DNA of 50,359 nucleotides from contig DYLP01000017.1 of assembly GCA_020722005.1 (NCBI GenBank), forward strand, positions 2,032 to 52,390, in the 5' to 3' direction. The position numbers and the translations under genes are program-made. Of this stretch, positions 9,422 to 17,631 are shown in pieces. The notes under the pieces are model-generated. The model saw only the letters and a list, made by a program, of their open reading frames with translations, was not told where the DNA came from and made no database searches. The DNA comes from Melioribacter roseus (GTDB lineage Bacteria; Bacteroidota; Ignavibacteria; Ignavibacteriales; Melioribacteraceae). Numbering within the stretch: position 1 is the stretch's first letter; every line of letters begins with the position of its first letter.

Positions 9422-10282
9422 ATGAGCGAAAAGATAACATATTGCTGCGGAAATTTTGCATCTTCAATGTTCATGCTTTTTTTCTATGCAGATATTTTTG
9501 TAATCTCTGCCGCGGTGGGTATTATGTTTCTAATTACTCGAATATGGGATGCACTGAACGATCCGACGATGGGAGTTGTATGCGACCGTCCTGAAACCCG
9601 CTGGGGCAAATTCCGTCCTTGTCTGCTTCTTGGTGCGGCACCTTTTGCGATTATCGGTATAATTACTTTTAGTACGTCGGTTTTTAGTCCTTCGGGTAAA
9701 TTAATTGATGCTTACGTTACCTTTACGTTAATGATGATCTATACGGTTGTAAACGTACCTTATTCATCTCTTATGCGAGTAATGACAAATAACCCGTCGG
9801 AAAGAACCTCGTTTGCTTCATTCAGATTTGCAGGCGCTTTTTCGAATGACATTTTTGTAACTGTTACCGCCGCATATCTTGTGGAATATTTTGGCGGAAA
9901 GGTAAATCCAGCACAGGGTTATCAATTGATAGTGAGTATTTATGCTCTATTTGTTATAATTTTCTTCCTGCTGACATCCTCCGCCACAAAAGAACTACTT
10001 AAACCAGCAAAGGTGAAGCATTCATCAGTTAAAGATGATTTGAAAGATATATCAAAGAATGGTACGTGGTTTATTATGCTGGCTTCCTTTGGATTCCAGA
10101 CTAATGTCAAACATACTTTGCAGTCTTTAGTCGGTACACGTTTTATAATCAGTGTTTTCTCTGGTCCTGGCGCTCTTCTTGCTGCATAGTTTATTTTCTT
10201 CTTTCAATTGTCGGAAGATTTTATGAAAAAAATAGAAATCGAACTCGAACAAAAAAGAATCAATAAAGGGGAGATAAAATGA
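9422..10282 (+). pseudogene. Decayed GPH-family sugar:cation symporter
   Basis: The remnant begins 'MSEKITYCCGNFASSMFM' and continues with 'MFLITRIWDALNDPTMG' and 'TRWGKFRPCLL', which are clear GPH (MelB-like MFS) motifs. It reads only 255 codons against about 450 for the family. Residues expected between 'NFAS' and the first acidic loop are shortened. After about residue 215 the six C-terminal helices are missing. The frame then reaches a TAG at 10187-10189. Reading on in the same frame after that stop gives 'QLSEDFMKKIEIELEQKR', the usual GPH C-terminal tail, and ends at 10280-10282 just over the next ATG. So a large internal deletion plus a nonsense codon has removed function, while the end of the gene still supplies the GH130 ribosome site. 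Confidence 0.82.
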
Positions 10283-11472
10283 CTAAAAGTGTATTTAATA
10301 AGAGACTGAAAGAGTTGTTCGAAGAACATGAGAAACTAATTAAAAGAAAAAACGTACGGATTCCCAAAATAAACGGCGTTTTTTATCGTTATAAATATCC
10401 GATTCTTACTGCTGATCATACGCCGTTATTTTGGAGATACGATTTAAATTATGAAACCAATCCGTATTTAATGGAGAGAATGGGAATAAATGCCACTTTT
10501 AATGCCGGGGCAATGGAGTTCAACGGGAAAATAGTATTAGCAGTTAGAGTTGAAGGCGCCGATAGAAAATCGTTTATTGCCATTGCTGAATCACCGGATG
10601 GAATCGATAATTTCAAATTCTGGGACCATCCGGTCAAAATGCCGGAAACTGATAACCCGGATATAAATATTTATGATATGCGTCTGGTAAAGCACGAAGA
10701 TGGTTGGATCTACGGAATTTTTTGTACCGAGAGAAAGGACCCTGATGCACCTCAAACGGATACTTCCGCTGCAGTAGCTCAGGCGGGAATTGCCAGAACG
10801 AAAGATTTGATTAATTGGGAACGACTTCCGGATTTGAAAACAAAATCCCCACAACAAAGAAATGTTGTACTTCATCCCGAATTTGTTAACGGGAAATATG
10901 CTTTCTATACCAGACCACAGGATGGTTTTATTACTACGGGTACTGGCAGCGGTATCGGTTGGGGATTGACTGACTCGATTGAAAATCCTGTTATTGAAGA
11001 AGAAAAAATTATTGATGAGAGAGTGTATCACACAATCAAGGAAGTTAAGAATGGTTTAGGACCAGCTCCTATTAAAACTGAAAAAGGTTGGCTGCAATTG
11101 GCGCACGGCGTCAGAAATACAGCTGCAGGATTAAGATATGTTCTTTATTTATTTCTTACTGATCTAAAAGACCCTTCGAAGGTAATAGCATGTCCAGGTG
11201 GGTACTTTATTGCTCCTGAAGGAGAAGAAAGAGTGGGTGATGTTTCTAACGTTGTTTTCAGTAACGGTTGGGTTAAAAAAGATAACGGCGATGTATTGAT
11301 TTATTATGCATCTTCTGATACACGTATGCACGTTGCTCATACGACAGTCGAGAAACTACTCGATTATGTTTTCAACACACCAGAAGACGGTTTAAGAAGT
11401 GCAGAATGTGTAAAACAGAGATATGAATTGATAAATAAAAATCTGCAGATTATGAAAAAGCTTAAAATCTGA
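10279..11472 (+). CDS. GH130 4-O-beta-D-mannosyl-D-glucose phosphorylase
   Basis: 397 residues, the full length of GH130 subfamily 1 enzymes, with no signal peptide (cytoplasmic). Motifs include '[20 protein letters not shown]', '[12 protein letters not shown]' and '[17 protein letters not shown]', whose D133 is the expected proton donor. It should cleave mannosyl-glucose with phosphate to mannose-1-phosphate and glucose. The substrate is made by the epimerase gene at 11536. It ends operon A, with a GGGGAG ribosome site inherited from the decayed transporter. A hairpin terminator follows. The subfamily assignment is strong because of length, motif and the epimerase neighbour. Confidence 0.92.
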   Translation: MTKSVFNKRLKELFEEHEKLIKRKNVRIPKINGVFYRYKYPILTADHTPLFWRYDLNYETNPYLMERMGINATFNAGAMEFNGKIVLAVRVEGADRKSFIAIAESPDGIDNFKFWDHPVKMPETDNPDINIYDMRLVKHEDGWIYGIFCTERKDPDAPQTDTSAAVAQAGIARTKDLINWERLPDLKTKSPQQRNVVLHPEFVNGKYAFYTRPQDGFITTGTGSGIGWGLTDSIENPVIEEEKIIDERVYHTIKEVKNGLGPAPIKTEKGWLQLAHGVRNTAAGLRYVLYLFLTDLKDPSKVIACPGGYFIAPEGEERVGDVSNVVFSNGWVKKDNGDVLIYYASSDTRMHVAHTTVEKLLDYVFNTPEDGLRSAECVKQRYELINKNLQIMKKLKI

Positions 11473-11493
11473 TTAACGTATTTTGTGCCTCCT

Positions 11494-11538
11494 AAAAAGC
11501 CATGTCATGCTATTTTTCCCCATTGACGTGGCTTTTTA
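11494..11538. terminator. Bidirectional hairpin terminator between GH130 and epimerase genes
   Basis: AAAAAGCCATGTCA (11494-11507) pairs with TGACGTGGCTTTTT (11524-11537) through one G-U pair, around a 16-nt loop. It has T-rich runs on both sides, so it can terminate both convergent transcripts. The right arm overlaps the epimerase stop codon. Confidence 0.75.
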
Positions 11539-12918
11539 TTTTTCTACTGTTTGCACAGCTACTTTTTGCCAGTGGTCTATAAAAAGGTCAAATTCCGATT
11601 TTAACTTCCTGAAATCAGCATTGTTTTGATACAAAACCGAATCTTCGTCCGAAAGCATTAGTATACAATTCATCAGCGCTCTGCCGTTATGATATGTAGC
11701 CTTCCAGATGGTCCCTTTGGGAGCGTTTTTATAATGTGGTTCTTTTTCCAGACTGCCCCAGTACCAATCGCCGTGTTCATGGTCGATCAGATATTTTTTA
11801 ATATACTCCCACTCTTGAAGAAAAAGTTTATAGTAACGTTTTTCATTCGGAAAAATTTTGGAAAAGATTAATAGCGCATTTAAAGCTTCCGCTTGTGCCC
11901 ACCAGTTTTTAGTATCTTTGATTATTTTGCATTCACCGTCTTCGGAATAGTAATATCCTTCATCGAAGAATCCTGCACTCGAATTGTCCCATCCGTTTTC
12001 GATGGCATGGTCGAGCATTTTTTTAGCTGCGTATAATGTGACGGTGTCGTTTTTCAAACCGAGTTTATAAGAAGCTTCAAGCATCAAAAAAGCTGTCTCG
12101 TAATCGTGACCAAATGATACGTGATCTAAACGATAATTTGCATCGCGTATTGCGGGCTGTGCGTATCTGAAAGATACTGGTGTCCAGTCGCGGTTAAAAA
12201 ACAATTGAAGATACCCTTTCGGGTGAGTAATTTTATCTCGTATTAAAACTAACAATTCTTCGAGTCGTTCGCGCAGTTTCTCATCCTGCCATATTCCGTA
12301 AAGCTCGGTAAATGCTTCCAGCAGATGTATAGACGAATTTTGATCTTTATAGCCCGCCTCTATGGCATCGGTGGCTTTAGCTTGATACGAATCGTTTTTA
12401 CCAAACGGTTTGCCTTCACGGGTTAAAAATTGAAAATATCCTTTGTAAAGCGGGTCATAGGCATGCTCTTCCAGCCAGTTAAATGTTTCGATTGCAAGCT
12501 CGAGTGCATTTTTATTTTTCGTAAGTTCGTACAAAGCCGATAAGCCGTAAATTGCGAATGCATTGCCGTATGTTCTTTTTTCTTCGAACCAACCTTCCAC
12601 GTCAGATAATTTCCCTTCTCTGCTGCGGATTTGGTAAAAACCACCGTATTTCTCGTCCCACATTTTATTTTTCAGGAAATCCAAACCGTGCAGTGCCGAT
12701 TTGTACAACATATCATTGTTTAAAAATTTTGCCGCTTTGGATGTAGTCCATATATGGCGCGATTGTGTTACAATCATTTTCTCCTGGTCGGGCATTAAAC
12801 TGAGGTCATATGCAAGGTTTGTAAAGTAGCCCCCATATTCCTTGTCGATAACCAGAGGATACCATTTGTAGATTAAATTATTTTCGAATTCATTTAGCAT
12901 ATCGACCATATTACCCAT
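11536..12918 (-). CDS. AGE-family cellobiose/mannobiose 2-epimerase
   Basis: 460 residues of (alpha/alpha)6-barrel type. Family motifs in order are 'SRHIWTTSKAAKFL', 'RTYGNAFAIYGLSALYELT', 'HVSFGHDYETAFLMLEASY', 'NWWAQAEALNALL' and 'ATYHNGRALMNCI', with the histidines expected in the active site. Enzymes of this type epimerise the reducing-end sugar of beta-1,4-disaccharides. With GH130 next door, the reaction here should be mannobiose to mannosyl-glucose. No signal peptide is present, so it is cytoplasmic. The gene is slightly longer than typical cellobiose epimerases (about 390-420). The start is the first ATG of three close in-frame ATGs, and no strong ribosome site decides between them. 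Confidence 0.88.
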   Translation of the reverse strand: MGNMVDMLNEFENNLIYKWYPLVIDKEYGGYFTNLAYDLSLMPDQEKMIVTQSRHIWTTSKAAKFLNNDMLYKSALHGLDFLKNKMWDEKYGGFYQIRSREGKLSDVEGWFEEKRTYGNAFAIYGLSALYELTKNKNALELAIETFNWLEEHAYDPLYKGYFQFLTREGKPFGKNDSYQAKATDAIEAGYKDQNSSIHLLEAFTELYGIWQDEKLRERLEELLVLIRDKITHPKGYLQLFFNRDWTPVSFRYAQPAIRDANYRLDHVSFGHDYETAFLMLEASYKLGLKNDTVTLYAAKKMLDHAIENGWDNSSAGFFDEGYYYSEDGECKIIKDTKNWWAQAEALNALLIFSKIFPNEKRYYKLFLQEWEYIKKYLIDHEHGDWYWGSLEKEPHYKNAPKGTIWKATYHNGRALMNCILMLSDEDSVLYQNNADFRKLKSEFDLFIDHWQKVAVQTVEK

Positions 12919-13034
12919 TTGTTATTCACTTTGATGTTTAATTAACTGATAATTTAGTAGCACAAATATTATGCTATTTTTTTCGTTTATAAATGACGTA
13001 AAAATTATATTTGTTTTTACAATTATGATATATT

Positions 13035-13051
13035 TTTATCAAATTGATAAA
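13035..13051. promoter_or_regulatory. Palindrome 2 of the mannan locus (candidate activator site)
   Basis: TTTATCAAATTGATAAA is a perfect inverted repeat with the same 7-bp arms as 4750-4766. Only the 3-nt centre differs (AAT here, TTT there). It lies about 59 bp upstream of the GG of the sigma-54 promoter at 13102 and between the divergent epimerase and esterase genes, so one site might serve both. Confidence 0.62.
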
Positions 13052-13100
13052 AAAGGAAAAAGTTATCACTTAATTTTGACATTAAAAAAATTGATTCTTC

Positions 13101-13117
13101 AGGCGTAGTTTTTGCTA
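13101..13117 (+). promoter_or_regulatory. Candidate sigma-54 promoter of mannan operon B
   Basis: AGGCGTAGTTTTTGCTA has GG at 13102-13103 and GC at 13114-13115 with exactly 10 nt between them, plus the TTTGC context of the -12 element. The predicted start near 13126 is 43 nt before the ATG at 13169, which carries a strong AAGGGGG ribosome site. The -24 element departs from TGGCA at its first and last bases. Confidence 0.6.
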
Positions 13118-13168
13118 TAAATAGATAGGTTAATTAATATCTTTCAACAACTATTAAGGGGGAAATTT

Positions 13169-15178
13169 ATGAGAATTTTAATGTTCTTATTGTTAGCGTC
13201 TCTAATACTGGCAGAAAAAGGGAATGGATTAAAAATGCCTTCGATTTTTTCGGACAATATGGTACTGCAACAGAATTCGAAAGTTGCACTATGGGGTTTG
13301 AGCAAACCTGGCAGTGAAATTACTGTCAAAGCTTCATGGAATGAGATGGCAATTTCAAAAGCCGGCGAGGATGGAAAGTGGATTGCTTATATTAAAACAC
13401 CTTCCGCTGGTGGACCTTTTTTATTAAAAATATCAGACGGACAATCTGAGGTCGAATTTAATAACGTTCTGGTTGGTGAAGTGTGGCTCTGCTCGGGACA
13501 ATCTAACATGGAAATGCCACTTGAAGGTTGGCCCCCTTCAGATACTGTTGCAAACAGCAAGGAAGTTATTGCGAATGCAACAAATAAAAATATTCGGTTT
13601 TTTACCGTCACCAGAGCAATTTCGGAAAAGCCAGAATATGATTGCATTGGGCATTGGGAGGAATCGAATCCTGAAACCGCAGCTAAATTTAGTGCAACGG
13701 CTTACTTCTTTGGAAAAAAATTATACGACGAACTGAAAATACCCATAGGATTAATTCATTCGAGCTGGGGAGGAACTCCGGTGGAAGCCTGGACGGGAGC
13801 AAAATACATTTCCACGGTTGAGGAATATAAAGATATTGTTGAAAAGCTGAAGGACGCACGGAAAGAAATTGACCACCTAAAAACATGGCTTTCAGAGAAA
13901 CCGACTATCGATATTAATTCAATCAAGTCGCCAACCCCCTGGAAAGGTCTCGACCTGAACGATTCCGAATGTTCAAAACCTGAATTCGACGATTCCAATT
14001 GGAAAACTATGGTTTTGCCTGTTAAGTGGGAAGCAACCGAAATTGGAAATTTTGACGGAGTGGTTTGGTTCAGGAAAAATGTGACCATTAAGGAAGAGTG
14101 GGTTGGTAAAGAACTGTTACTTGAACTCGGACCGATAGACGACATGGATGTTACTTACGTTAACGGAGTAAAATTAGGCGGTTATGAAGAAGGCGGTTAC
14201 TGGCAGACAGACCGGATTTATAAAATACCTGCTGAATTAGTGAAAGGAAAAAATCTTGCACTTGCCGTTCGTGTTATCGACACTCAGGGCGGCGGAGGTA
14301 TTTGGGGCTCATCAGAAAAAATGAAAATCCGTCCGGCTGGTTCGGACGAGTCCGTTTCGATATCAGGTGAATGGAAATATTTGCCGGTTGCTGAATATTA
14401 CGGCGGGAAATTATATCTGTTTGACGTCAAGAATGCAGAATACAATAGCCGCCCGAAATTATCCGTTGAATATTCATCCTATACGCCCACTTTACTTTTT
14501 AATGGGATGATTGCCCCGCTGATACCATACGGAATAAAGGGTGCTATCTGGTATCAAGGCGAATCGAATACAGGAAATCCCGAATTGTATAAAACACTCT
14601 TTCCATTGATGATTAAAAATTGGCGGGAAGAATGGGGACTGGGTGATTTCCCCTTTTACTATGTCCAAATTGCTCCATACAATTATGGTCCCAACGTTGA
14701 GTCACAAAAGTTAAGGGAAGCTCAATTAATAACTCTTTCGGTACCCAATACAGGGATGGCAGTTACGCTCGATATTGGTAACCCGAATAATATTCATCCG
14801 GCAGACAAAAAAAATGTCGGCGAACGACTTGCAAGATGGGCACTGGCAAAAAATTACGGCAAGAAAATCGATTTTTCCGGACCAATCTATAAATCGATGA
14901 AAATTGACGGCAATAAAATAATCCTTTCGTTTGATTATGCCGATGGCGGTCTGGTCGTTAAAGAAATTAATGGTGAGAATAATTTTCTCATTGCAGGAAA
15001 CGACAAAGTATTTAAAAAGGCCAGAGTGGAAATTCAAAATGATAAATTAATCGTCTATTCCGAAAGTATCGAAAATCCTGTTGCAGTGCGCTATTGCTGG
15101 GACAATATTTCCGAAGGCACTCTCTTCAATAAAGCGGGACTGCCTGCTTCTTCATTTAGAACTGATAACTGGAATTAA
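13169..15178 (+). CDS. Secreted SASA-type carbohydrate acetylesterase
   Basis: 669 residues with a Sec signal peptide (about 1-16). The sialate O-acetylesterase (SGNH) domain is split. 'WLCSGQSNMEMPL' holds the catalytic serine (S112), 'GAIWYQGESN' is the block III/IV-like stretch, and 'IHPADKKNVGERLARWA' carries the His near the C-terminus. Between them, about residues 265-400, is an inserted jelly-roll-like domain ('KPEFDDSNWKTMVLP', 'VWFRKNVTI') resembling the sugar-binding domain of GH2 enzymes, as in CE20-type esterases. In this locus it probably removes acetyl groups from acetylated mannan or its oligosaccharides. It is the first gene of operon B, 16 bp before a GH5 gene. The exact substrate is inferred. 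Confidence 0.85.
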   Translation: MRILMFLLLASLILAEKGNGLKMPSIFSDNMVLQQNSKVALWGLSKPGSEITVKASWNEMAISKAGEDGKWIAYIKTPSAGGPFLLKISDGQSEVEFNNVLVGEVWLCSGQSNMEMPLEGWPPSDTVANSKEVIANATNKNIRFFTVTRAISEKPEYDCIGHWEESNPETAAKFSATAYFFGKKLYDELKIPIGLIHSSWGGTPVEAWTGAKYISTVEEYKDIVEKLKDARKEIDHLKTWLSEKPTIDINSIKSPTPWKGLDLNDSECSKPEFDDSNWKTMVLPVKWEATEIGNFDGVVWFRKNVTIKEEWVGKELLLELGPIDDMDVTYVNGVKLGGYEEGGYWQTDRIYKIPAELVKGKNLALAVRVIDTQGGGGIWGSSEKMKIRPAGSDESVSISGEWKYLPVAEYYGGKLYLFDVKNAEYNSRPKLSVEYSSYTPTLLFNGMIAPLIPYGIKGAIWYQGESNTGNPELYKTLFPLMIKNWREEWGLGDFPFYYVQIAPYNYGPNVESQKLREAQLITLSVPNTGMAVTLDIGNPNNIHPADKKNVGERLARWALAKNYGKKIDFSGPIYKSMKIDGNKIILSFDYADGGLVVKEINGENNFLIAGNDKVFKKARVEIQNDKLIVYSESIENPVAVRYCWDNISEGTLFNKAGLPASSFRTDNWN

Positions 15179-15194
15179 GTGTCGGGAATGAGTT

Positions 15195-16253
15195 ATGAAA
15201 AACATAATTAAGTTAACCGTATTGTTTCTATTGCTTGGTCGAATCAGTTTCACAAATGCACAAAAAACCGAATATCATGCCTGGTGGAACGAATCGTATT
15301 TAAAAGAAAAATACGAAACGCCCGACAAGAAAAAACTCCCTTTGATTAAAGTGGAAGGCAATCATTTTGTTAATGAAAAAAGTGATACAATTTTATTCAG
15401 AGGAGTTTCAATTTCCGACCCCGATAAAATTGCAAAGCAAGGGCATTGGAATAAAAAGCACTTCGAAAAAGTGAAAGAACTCGGTACAATGATAATCCGA
15501 ATTCCAGTCCATCCGATTGCATGGCGGGAAAGAGGCACTGAAAATTATTTGAAGTTATTCGATCAGGCTATCGATTGGTGCACAGAATTAGGAATGTATA
15601 TTATAATTGATTGGCATACTATAGGGAATCTCGGTATGGAACTGTACCAGGATCCGATGTATGAAACTACAAAAAAAGAAACATTCGAATTCTGGCGAAC
15701 AATTGCAAGAAGATACAGCGGAAATAATACGGTGGCATTTTATGAACTTTTCAACGAACCGACTCTCTTTTTTAATCAGCTCGGAACAATGTCGTGGACT
15801 GAATGGAAAGAGCTCAACGAAAAAATGATTACGTTAATCAGAGCTTATGATAGAGAGACCATTCCTTTGGTAGCCGGATTCGATTGGGCTTATGATCTTA
15901 CCCCGTTATTAATTGAACCAGTTGAAGCAGAAAATATTGGATATGTAACGCATCCTTATCCTCATAAGCGCACGAAACCGTGGGAACCTAAATGGGAAGA
16001 AAATTTTGGTTTTGCCGCTCAGAAATATCCAATTGTTGCAACTGAAATCGGCTTTACAATGGATAATGAATCTATTAATTCAAACGGCGAATATGGTAAG
16101 GCAATTATAAATTACCTCGAATCACGAGGCATTAGCTGGGTCTGGTGGGTATTTGATCCTGAATGGCATCCGAAAATGTTCAAATCGTGGGATACCTATG
16201 AACTCACCGACAGCGGTAACTTTTATAAAGCGGTAATGCAAGAGAAAAAATAA
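15195..16253 (+). CDS. Secreted GH5 glycoside hydrolase
   Basis: 352 residues with a Sec signal peptide (cleavage near 'TNAQ', about residue 22) and no lipobox. GH5 fold motifs: 'FRGVSISDPD', 'MIIRIPVHPIAW', 'YIIIDWHTIGN', acid/base E188 in 'YELFNEPT' and nucleophile E284 in 'VATEIGFT', then 'WVWWVFDPEW'. This pattern is nearer the cellulase-like branch of GH5 than the mannanase at 4897. It may attack glucomannan or another beta-1,4-glycan. It lies between the acetylesterase and the solute-binding protein, so it should be co-induced with mannan use. Confidence 0.87.
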   Translation: MKNIIKLTVLFLLLGRISFTNAQKTEYHAWWNESYLKEKYETPDKKKLPLIKVEGNHFVNEKSDTILFRGVSISDPDKIAKQGHWNKKHFEKVKELGTMIIRIPVHPIAWRERGTENYLKLFDQAIDWCTELGMYIIIDWHTIGNLGMELYQDPMYETTKKETFEFWRTIARRYSGNNTVAFYELFNEPTLFFNQLGTMSWTEWKELNEKMITLIRAYDRETIPLVAGFDWAYDLTPLLIEPVEAENIGYVTHPYPHKRTKPWEPKWEENFGFAAQKYPIVATEIGFTMDNESINSNGEYGKAIINYLESRGISWVWWVFDPEWHPKMFKSWDTYELTDSGNFYKAVMQEKK

Positions 16254-16313
16254 TGTGATGAATAAAAAAGTTGCAAATATTATTTTTATGAATGCAAACA
16301 GAACTGATAGTTT

Positions 16314-17621
16314 ATGAATACTAAATTTAAATGGGCGCTTGGCTTTCTCATTGTATCGGTTTTCGCTTACTATGCGATTAACTATTACGTTAATCGAGCT
16401 ACCGGCGATAATGTTATCGAAATTTATTTTGCCGATAGAATTACCCCTGCTCATGAAAAATTAATCGAAATTTATAATGAAAGAAATAAAGGGAGAGTGC
16501 GTGTAATTCCCATCGACTTCCCCAATTTTGATTTTAGCACAAATGAAAGGAAAGAAGTGCTGGCTCGTTCGCTGCGAGGCACGGGCGATGGTATTGATCT
16601 CTTTGCCGTTGATATTATATGGGTGCAAAGATTTGCAAAATGGGGGGAATCGCTCGACAAATATTTAACTGAAGAAGAAAAAAAGCGATTATTACCTCTG
16701 GCTGTAGAATCGTGTTATTATAACGGTGAACTTGTAGCTGTTCCGTTAGTCCTTGTAAGCAGTATTTGCTATTACCGGGAAGACCTGGTCGAAACGCTTC
16801 CCTACGGTAAAGAAATGATTAACAAGTTCGATAGTACAAATATTACGTGGGAGGAATTCCTTGATTTCAGAAGCAAATATAATGGTGATAAACCGTTTTA
16901 CATTTTTCCAGCCGCTGATTACGAGGGCATGATTTGTAATTTTATGGAATTCCTTTTAAGCCAGAATCCAGATTATTTTCAACAATACGGTTTTAACCTC
17001 GACAGACCTGAAGCCGAAAAGGCTTTACAATTTATGGTCGACCTGATTTATAAATATAATGCGACACCACCTGTTGTCACTAAATTTACCGAGATTTCGA
17101 GTTACGAATACTTTATTAAGAATGACGGTTTTGTAATTCACGGCTGGCCTACTTACGATATGGACTTTATTAATGAACCTTACGATAAAGAGAAGCAATC
17201 GAGGCTCAAAAAAATGTGGATACCCTATTTCAAAGGTGGTGTTCCTACTTCAATAGTTGGTGGATGGGATTTGATGGTCTCGAAATTTTCTACCAAGAAG
17301 AAAGAAACGATCGATTTTCTGAAATTTTTACTGAGTGACGAAGCTCAGGAAATTTTTTACAAATTGAGCGGGCATTATCCTGTAATTAAAAAATTTTATG
17401 AAGACTCCTCATATTTAAATAAATATCCTGAAATACCGAAAATTAAAGAGTATCTCAAAACGGCAAAGCAACGACCTGCGCACCCTGACTATACGAGATT
17501 TTCTAAAATTATGTCCTACTATATCGACGAGGCTTTGAAAAAACGTTTGTCCGTAAAAGAAGCATTGAGTAAAGCCACAAACGCAATACAACTTGAAAAA
17601 AATATTTTGCAGGAGCGATGA
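16314..17621 (+). CDS. ABC-type sugar-binding protein, probably a sensor subunit
   Basis: 435 residues of the extracellular solute-binding protein family 1. An N-terminal hydrophobic segment (about 8-26) has no lipobox and no clear cleavage site, so it may stay as a membrane anchor. The body shows the two-lobe pattern, e.g. 'DGIDLFAVDIIWVQRFAKWG', 'GELVAVPLV' and 'GGVPTSIVGGWDLMVSK'. No ABC permease or ATPase gene is near. Instead it is followed directly by a membrane histidine kinase and an NtrC-type regulator. That points to a periplasmic co-sensor rather than a transporter part, presenting a mannan-derived sugar to the kinase. The ligand is unknown. Confidence 0.85.
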   Translation: MNTKFKWALGFLIVSVFAYYAINYYVNRATGDNVIEIYFADRITPAHEKLIEIYNERNKGRVRVIPIDFPNFDFSTNERKEVLARSLRGTGDGIDLFAVDIIWVQRFAKWGESLDKYLTEEEKKRLLPLAVESCYYNGELVAVPLVLVSSICYYREDLVETLPYGKEMINKFDSTNITWEEFLDFRSKYNGDKPFYIFPAADYEGMICNFMEFLLSQNPDYFQQYGFNLDRPEAEKALQFMVDLIYKYNATPPVVTKFTEISSYEYFIKNDGFVIHGWPTYDMDFINEPYDKEKQSRLKKMWIPYFKGGVPTSIVGGWDLMVSKFSTKKKETIDFLKFLLSDEAQEIFYKLSGHYPVIKKFYEDSSYLNKYPEIPKIKEYLKTAKQRPAHPDYTRFSKIMSYYIDEALKKRLSVKEALSKATNAIQLEKNILQER

Positions 17622-17631
17622 CTTAAATTTT

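Noticed and set aside
12919-13034. A sigma-54 promoter for the divergent epimerase gene
   Set aside because: No CC dinucleotide (the minus-strand GG element) occurs in this stretch, so the epimerase promoter is of another type or not recognisable.
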